Positions 23,901 through 32,900 of a stretch of DNA of 64,000 nt are shown here, piece after piece. The notes below the pieces were generated by a model that ran no database searches, was not told the origin of the DNA, and was given only the letters and a program-made list of their open reading frames with translations. Location: contig NW_019091528.1 in assembly GCF_001949145.1 (NCBI RefSeq), forward strand, positions 919,154 through 983,153, in the 5' to 3' direction. The DNA comes from Acanthaster planci (lineage: Eukaryota > Echinodermata > Asteroidea > Valvatida > Acanthasteridae). The position numbers and the translations under genes are program-made. Each line of letters opens with the position of its first letter. The first letter of the stretch is position 1.

Positions 23901-26900
23901 TCTGTGGTGGAAAAACGGGAACTTTTGAAAATAAAAAAAATGGGCATCAATTTGACCAATGATTTGTTGCATTCCAGTTGTCAGTATCAGCATGCGAAGA
24001 AAAATGTAATGTCTGTACATCCATCCAACAGCTAGCACAGGAGATTTTTAGCTTGTTCTACACTGAGCTTAGGATTATCAGTGTGGTTACGTGTTCACTA
24101 CATCCTATCATAGCTTCTGTGGCAAATGGGGAGGCAAAAGTCTCTCCCCATTAGACGTTTTAAAGAATAAACAGTGACAACACTTTGGTAATGGTACCTT
24201 CATCTTTCTGTGGGGAGGAAGATTGATGATTCTGCTATGGATGAAAACAAAATTGGGCGGGTTTTTTGGTTTTTTTTGTGAAAAAAATCGCCATTTGTGT
24301 CCTTTCCTCATCCCAAATTTGGATACACCAGTACAACGGACTATTGTATGTTTTCGTTTTATTTTTCTCTCTACAGCATACAGCAGGCCCCTGCGGGCTT
24401 TGGAGCAGGACATGTCCACTCTGAATGGCCGCGTCCTGACCAGCCTGGACAACGTCGCCAATTCCCAGGTGCTGCAGCTGCTGGAGGAGCTCGGAGTCTG
24501 TCGTGTTAGCCCAAAGGACGTGATTCGTCACCATATACTACCGGTCATCCAATCAGACCAGTGGAAGGTAATGCCATCACTGCATGGCTCTGCATATAGC
24601 TGTAAACAAAATTGAATTAATAAATGGTACATGATCTCTTTGACTCTGAAAGAATGGAAAGTTATACGAGAGCTGATAATTGGGAGTAAAGTTGCCAATG
24701 AATGAGGACAGTATCAGTTTTCTTTCTGCTACTGTTGTGTAGAACAAATCCCGAGAGGTCATGGTTGGCTACGTGGTGTACATCAAAGAGCAATTGGAAC
24801 AGCAGCCAGACGTCTGTGACCTGGATAAGATAGCTGAATGTGTGCACGTTTTGACAAACCATGGGCTGCTCAATGCCAGGAGAAGACCGGTACACTTCAC
24901 CGTGACGTACGGCAACCCTGTCGACCTGAATCAGACACTGCCAGGTATGCACGTAATCCTTTTTGGTTTTCCATGGAATAATGACAGACTCTCCCTGGGA
25001 ACTGTACATAATTAACATTTGCTCTAAAGTTGAAAAATCTAATTCTTTCTGAATACATCACCTGTACCGACTAGAATTGGATTTTGATGCATTGTATTAT
25101 CTCCTGCCTGTCAGTGTTTGTCCGTGTGTGTCACTGTCAAAAACATTTTCATGTCTTGTATTGTCCTATGTTATAATATGTATGTCTGTCAATAGGTTGG
25201 GGTACAAAGGCAAATTTATGCTTCACCCTTTACCTAAATGTTGTTCTTTAACGTGTGTTTTACCTTTTTGCTTGACATTGTACATTCTAAGGCAAACTAT
25301 TGTAAAATTTAATACATCTTCTACTCTGTAACCATGGTATGAACAACATGATTAAATAAACATCTGTCAAACAAATAATATTGCATGTATTGCAGATGAG
25401 TGCAAATGAAGAGTACAATACATGCATGCATTGTCAAATGCGTGGGAATGGTGCAAAATTTGTGCAACTTGTTTTTAACGGAATGTGCACAAAAGTATTG
25501 CCGATATGGATGCACCTACTCGGCCAATTTGTTGTATTAGATAGCTATTTTATTAAAATGAAAGTGCTCTGAATTTTTCATACCAACTTGGTGTACAAAA
25601 AGCCAAAAAACACTTGTTGACTGTTGTGTTGTGGGATTGTGTATTTTACTCCTTGATGCTGAGCATTGTTGAGTTCGCCTCACACATTAGTTTCACATCA
25701 CAGCAGTCGATAAACATCAACAGAAGGAATGACTGAAATCAACTTTGTCTTTCTTGAATCAACAGGCTGTGATTGGGTCTTGTTGGATAGTTGCTACATC
25801 TTCCACAATGGGCCTCACCAACTCTCTGCCAATGAGATCAAGTCTTGGAATGCTTTCTTCAGGAAGCTAGGAGTACTGAACTACCTAGCTGTTGAGAAAG
25901 AAATTGTGACTGTGAAGGTGGAGGAACTGGTTAGTATTTTCTCATTGACAATTTTTGTGGGGGTAGGGGACATTTTCTACAGCTGGACTGTGGAATTATG
26001 TTTCTATCCAATTTCCTCTCAAAGAAATACTGCAAGTTTATTTTTGCCACTTTTACTCAAGAATTTGGAAGGCTGAACGAATACACAATGAATATACAAT
26101 TCATGTTTTTTTAGGATGTGACGCCTTGGGCAGACCTCGGTAAATTCTGGGAGAAACCAGCAGATGGAGTCTACAAAATCCATGACAGTGTCTGCAGGGA
26201 ATTTGAAGAGTTAGTGCAAGCCAAGCTTGAAATGTCTACCATACAAAGCCAGCGAAAGAGCCTTCTTGGGCTTCTGCAACAGGAATGGAGCAGCAACTAT
26301 TGTGCTTATATAGGGGCTGAAGTGTTTGACCAGTCAGGGACAAGACTAGCCAGTACGGAGTCCAGCTTTGCAGTCCACCTGAAGACAAATGCTTGGCTAC
26401 CTTCAACTCCGGTTGCTGGGCTACCTTCACCTCTGGTTGATGGGGAGAATGAAGGTCCGATGATATTTCGAAGGCCTTGTGACATCTTCATCCATTCAGA
26501 CAGAGCAAGGGCTCTCCTGGGCGATCATGTTCCTTACTTGGTTTCCCCTGTCCAAGGGGATGGAGGCCTCGTGCAGTTCATTGGATTGAAATCAGTTGGG
26601 ATGATAAATGTAGATTTCATGATTTCCAAGCTGAAAGCTTGGTGTAACGATGAGGGGCAGTCTCCGGATCTCACGGCTAGGACCTCCTTCTGTACCTCTT
26701 TGGGTCACATCAGTCGGGTGTACAGGTACTTGGAGCAGAACTGCCATCCCCAGGAACTCAGAGAGTTGTTCAGTGACCACAGAGTTGTGTTTGTACCCCA
26801 GAGAGCCATGTCGCCAAATTACGAGGCCCCAGTTCCGGGCCACTTTGTTCACAAGTTGAAGGTTTACTGGGAAGATCCTTCCCATCTTTTACAGAAGCAT

Positions 26901-29900
26901 ATTGACTCCTCGAACCGTGTGGAGCTGTGCACACTTTACCCTCCCGGCATGGATCACTTCTTTCTGAGATCGATAAGTATTGATCGTCTGCCAACCATCA
27001 AAGAGTACGCACAGATCTTGGTACAGTGCACTAGTGATATTACACTTCCAGACAATTCTCGTATTAAGGAGGAAGTCTTGGTGCTGTACAGCATGCTAGG
27101 CCACAAGTGCGTGTCGGCTAACTCAAGTATATTTGGCCAGTACTCCAATCCGCTGCCAAAACCGGAAGTCAACTCAAGTTCTGTCCAGTTTGTGAAAAGC
27201 ATCCTGGAGGGGCAGGCAGTCTTCCCCACTCTGGGCAACAAGTGGGTGACCCTGGAGGAGAAGCCACTTATCTGCGACAGCCACTCCACGGAACTTCAGA
27301 AGCTTTTCTTAGACAAGAAGGAAGTGAATTTGCTGAATTTCGGCGATCGAAATCGTTTCGGAGGAATAGTCGAAGGAGCACACAGGTCCGTGGACAAACA
27401 ATTCATAGATGTGTTCCTGGAGGCGTGTGGCATTGAGATGCTGTCAGACTGCATCAAGGAAGAGTTCATCACTGAGCTGACAGAGCCCTCCCTCCCACTA
27501 CAGATGTTTCTTCATGATGTCTGCCCCTACATCCAGCTCTACCTGAGCATGCAGCGCAGTACCAAGGTGGAATTTCAATCCACCTATGAGAAACTGACAT
27601 CTGAGGTGAACATCGCTGCCAAGTTGAAAGTCATGCGCTTCATGTCAGCCAAACGAATTGAAAAGGTCTACCGTTTCAAACACAACCCCAGCGTGTTTGC
27701 CGAGCAGAACGTGGAGTGTGGGCTCCAGGAGCTCACCGAGCTCTACACAGCAACTGGCATCTCCAAGAGCCTGCGACAGAACAGCAGCGTCCGGCGTGAG
27801 GTGGCGAAGCTCTTCAGCTGCGGAAATACAGAAGTCCAGGATGCCTTGTTTGCCTTCATTGGCAACTTGCTCCTGGAGATGGGCTCCAAGCGGGAAGGAT
27901 CTGCAGAAAAAGGAGTTGATGAGAACATCTGTCGAGCCTTGGGACTAACCTTCCCTCAAGAGGGTGATGACGAACTGTGGGAAGTGCCCAAGCCATTCAT
28001 TCCAGAAGAAGTTGGTCAGTGACATGCTGCTTTCTCAGAAGACCACAAAACTTTCTATTTAATTTAAATTGAGATTTCAAAATTGCCTCAGATTAACACA
28101 TGCATGTATACATCATTTAACCCCTCATTTGTGATGGATGAACATAAGTTTTTTTTTTTTGCAGTACTGCCATTCATTCCAGAACAGGTTTTGTGTTGTT
28201 CAATTTTGATCTCTCAGCATATAGTGATTTGGGTGAAAATTTGGAATAATGACTTTTATGGGGGAAAAAAATAAGATTAAGATGTATGGTTTATTCAAGG
28301 ATACAGAGCTATGTCAGTCAATGGCAAATTTTTCACCTTGCTTGATTACTAAGGGAAGATTTGCTTCATGTGTTACTTATAACTTTGCAGTGGCAAAACC
28401 CTTGAAAGTCAAGCCAGCCCCTGAGCCAAAGCCACTGCTGTCGGCTGGTACCCTGCTGGAGGGGGATGATGAGGCTGCAATTCATTGCTGGCCACCTCAG
28501 TCTGGAATCTACGGCCCGCAGAAAGTAACAAGAGGTAAGGACCCAGTACTCTGATTGGTGGATAGCACTTGAGGATTATAATGGAGCCATTGCAAATCAT
28601 TTCGTAGTTCCATAGTTTTTATCCCAGGTGGGTCAGCCCCGAGCCAGTTTGGATGGAATTTGAACTTACAACTGCCTGCCTACTAGTTTGAATGTCATAG
28701 GCACTTGACCGATCAGCTTCCCTGGAGTCAGCTGACCATTTTAAACAAGTGAGCCAACCCCAGGAAGCTTAAAGGTGGAGTGGTTAAGATACCTGTGCCA
28801 GTAAATAAGTGATCATGGGTTCAAATCCCACTCCAGCAAGCTTTGACTTTTCTCTTGATTAAGCTTTCAGACAGCACCGAGTACTCGGAGATTAATTTTC
28901 TTGATTGAAGATAAAATTCAGTATCAAACAATTTTATAGTTTTTCTACCAGACATGTCACATTCACGTAAATTTTGTTAAATCCTAAATACCTTTCATAT
29001 TAAAAATATCAGAGAAAGAAGTCTTAGATTGAGTATAGACATGGGTATGATTTAGTAATTGTGTCTGTTTTGAAAAAAAAGATTCAGGATGATTCAGTTT
29101 ATACCTTTGAAAAGGTCATCACCCTCAATTTGACCTTTCCTTTGATATCAGATTCCAGTACTATTAGCCCACATTTCAGTGCCACAAATTACTGTGTTCC
29201 AATAGAAGTTTACATCATTGCTAGTTTTCATCTCTTTTCCCCAGCTTTTGTAAACGTGATTAAGACAAGTGCCCTTGTCCCATTGTGATATAATTGGAAG
29301 TCCTCAGGCTACTCATATCTCATGTCACCTTTACGCTTGATGCTAGGGGGTACTTGAAAATGTTATGTGCACATAAACCTTGGATCACATCGCGTAAATT
29401 TTTTGTGTTTACCTTTCTGCTGTCTTGAAATCTAAATCCACTAAAGTTAGTGGCTAAAATGTGAAGTGCTCAATGTTCGTTTTGTTCTTTTTTCAACTGT
29501 CACTAAATGACCAGTGAAATAATAAACAGCATGGATTACACAACCGTAAAAGACAAAACAACGAACAGATGCACCACACAATTTGTGAAGTGTGAATGGT
29601 ACTTATGTTACATTTACAAATCTATTAAGTCCCTCTGGACTGGTTTCCTTTATTTCAAACACATCAGAAGAGTGAATGTTCACGGCAACCAACGTAAGAC
29701 AAACCGCATGGCTGGCCGATACGGCCAGCGGCTTAGGCTATGCAGTAATTGTTCCAGGACGTACAGGTTACACTGTAGCCCTGTACCCATTTCGAGTGTT
29801 CCTCCCCCAAACGTTTCTTTCAATTTATTAGCCTTCGAAGTCACTGTGGATACAGCGGATTAACAGGAGATTAGGGTGCAATCAAGCATTTCTGTTGTGT

Positions 29901-32900
29901 GTGTTTGTAGTCAGATGAGCGATCCAGGTTGTGACGACCACAGAGGTTGGTGTGCATTGATCTAAAGATAATGAGCTCATTATAGAGAACCCCTGGCGGC
30001 ACTACGAAAACCCCGAGGTACTGCGGGGTCAACCTCGGGTTACCGCCGGTTAAAAAAGGAATTCTCCCCTTATTATCTCTTTATGAACATTGTTTACTCA
30101 ATTTTTTTTCCCCCAAGTTGGCGGTCAGACCAAAAGTGAAGATGCTTTCCTCAAGATGTGGCCTCTGCCCCAGCCACTGTTCAGTTCCCAGGCCTCCTCC
30201 TTCCCGCCCCCACCTGTGGGCCCTGCGCAGGCCATTGACAAGCTGCCACAATCTGGTAACAGCGCAGTGCAAGAGGGCGCTACAGGCACCCCAGTTATGC
30301 CACACTCTCAGAGGAGTCAAGACGGCATCGTTGTAGCTCCATCCAATCCAGGGCAGGTAGCTGGTGTCGGACAAGGTAGGGCAGTCTGTCTTGTTGCTTT
30401 GTCTCGTTCTCTCTGCATTTCAAAATTGTTTTGACCTTTTGTGTAGATTACGACATTCCCAACTCAAGCTGCCCTTATTGAAATAAAGGTTTGGCTCCAT
30501 TTTGCTTACCACCTAGAAAGAGGTTTAATGCTTGAAAACATAGCTGTCGTTTCAATGGGTAAATTCTGGAAATTCAAAAAGTGAACGACAAAAATGACAG
30601 AGAGCACTTGAGTTTTTCTGTCTTAAAGTTCACTGCTCATTCATTATTCTGTAGATTGGAGGTACAGGTTTCACTCTTGTGAATTTTGCTTGACTAAAAG
30701 GCACTGTTTTATCGAAATGTTATTTCAGGGGAAGGAAATCTTGTTACCTTTCCATTTGAATCCTTCACAAGTCTTAAAGATCAATCACATTGCTTTTATG
30801 GGAAAAGGTCATTCAACAGGGAATCAGTCTTTAGTACCCAACTAAATAATGTGGCAGGTTCTCCTGACATTTATAAAAATCGTCTTTTTTCCACCGCAAG
30901 AATGTTCAGAGCTCTGTACAGCTCGTTCCCCCGGAGGTTTTTTTACCTTGTGGCCATAATGGTTTTATAGCATAAGAACAGAGAAAAAATGGGTCAAGTA
31001 ATTTAGATGTCAGTCTCGGTAAATGACTGCGGCCATCTGCCTGAAATTCATCAGGGCCTTACTCTTTGGGATGGTTCACCTTTATCATGCCATCCAGTGT
31101 TGATCAACATTGTCGATAAAAAAGCAATTCCAAGTCACTCTCACCGTCTGACCTCTTTTAATTCACAGTTAAGTGCGAGCAAGTACAGTGCTCATGCACA
31201 CGTGTGCATTTACCCCAAAATAATGAAACAATCATTTAATTGCAAAGCTGTAGTGAGACGTCATCAAAACAGGCTTCTACTGAATGCTTCCAACGACTTT
31301 TGTTTTCAGTTTGCCTTGTGCGATGGAAGACTTCAACTTAACGCTTTTGACATCAGTAGCAATCTTTATTTAAAGGGTTGCAAAAATGGAAAACATTTAG
31401 TTCATGTGAAGTATTTAAAAAAAACTATAAATATGTATTGTAAGATTATAAGAAATACATGGTGTCTTTTAATTTCTACCTTGAACTGAGACAGAGTTTG
31501 ACTGTGGGCGCAGCTACATCAAACAAAGTGTGGTCTATTGTCGCGTGGGATACTGCATGTACTGTGCGTAATGTACATGTGCACTGTACATGTCAGCATT
31601 CTGGCAATGATGTCATCCAATCCGCCTGGGAGCATGAACTGCCAAAAGGGGAATTTTTGTGGGCGGGGAAATGCAGGATCTTTTAATTAATTTTTGGGTC
31701 ATGATTAATGGGGTAAACATTAAATTTATAATGTTTTTGAAATGGTCACTTGTTTATTGTTATTTTAAATACTTCACGTGAACTAAATGTTTTCTATGTC
31801 TGTAACCCTTTAATGGTTACATAATAGATTGTTTTAAACATAACTGAATTTCATAAAAAGTGAAATTATGAATTACCAGTGTGCTTGATCTTTGATTTTA
31901 TTTGAATTTCCAAAAGAAATAATATCCTTTTGCAGTCTGTCAGGTAAGGGATGCTTTCTGGATCTTTGACATCATCACTACATTATAAATCTGTGCTCCT
32001 TGCACAAGAGACAAGTCAATATCAATATTCATGGTTTGACAGTGAGGCTTACTGTTTCATTCAAAATTCATGGGTTTGACAGTGAGACTTACTGTTTCAT
32101 TCAAAATTCATGGGTTTGACAGTGAGGCTTACTGTTTCATTCAGGTGGAGGCCAAGAAGATGAGACTCCACTTTGCTCTCAAGAACCATCTCCGGGAGGT
32201 CCTTCTCAACTCTGGCCCACCCAGGCACAGCAAGGGGTCCCCGTCACCAAAAGAGCATTAGATGATCGCTCAGAAACAGGGGGGAGAGTTGAAGAGTTGG
32301 GGGAGGTTGGCATGACAGAGGAGGATTCAGAGGAGAGCGCATTGGTCCCGGGAGATGAAGGTGACAGAGAGGACATTGATTTTGAAGACGCCACTGAGGG
32401 AGGTGTCCAGGCAATGGAGACTGTTGACGAACAGTTCCGCACACCGCCCCAAGTGCAGCGCACAGCTTTCCTGGCCCCTCCCTCCTCGGGAAGCACCAAG
32501 AAATTCTTCCTCCCACCTTCAACAGAGGGCGAGGCCATTGACGTGGAATTCGAGGACTTAGTTCCTAGCCCCACCCTTCTGCAGAGCCTAGAGGGCATCA
32601 GCCTCCCCTCAAGAGAGAACCTGGATACGACGGACATTGCGCGCTGGGGGGAGCAGCTGGTGTATCTTTACTTGCTTCAAGAGGCTCGGAAGGCAGAAGT
32701 AGAAGTTAAGGTCCAGTGGGTCAACCAGCAGCTTGAGACCGGAGAGCCCTACGACATCGTCATCACCCGCGGCTCCAGCAGCACCTACGTGGAGGTGAAA
32801 TCCACCATCAAGGACCAGAAACAGCTGGTGGAGATCTCACCCAAGGAGGTGGCCTTTGCACAGGAGAAGGGTCCGGCATTCCACCTTTACCGAGTCTTCA

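Noticed and set aside
28772-28836. Functional tRNA gene
   Set aside because: A and B boxes are present, but the acceptor stem and anticodon arm do not fold convincingly.
30266-30282. Second CTCF-like site (AAGAGGGCGCT)
   Set aside because: Only partly matches the core and lies inside a coding exon, so codon use explains it as well.
31007-31489. 160-codon plus-strand frame
   Set aside because: Runs into the TA-flanked inverted-repeat element in an intron; no domain, no splice signals.
32206-32637. 143-codon minus-strand frame
   Set aside because: Antisense shadow of the last coding exon of the NO VEIN-like gene.
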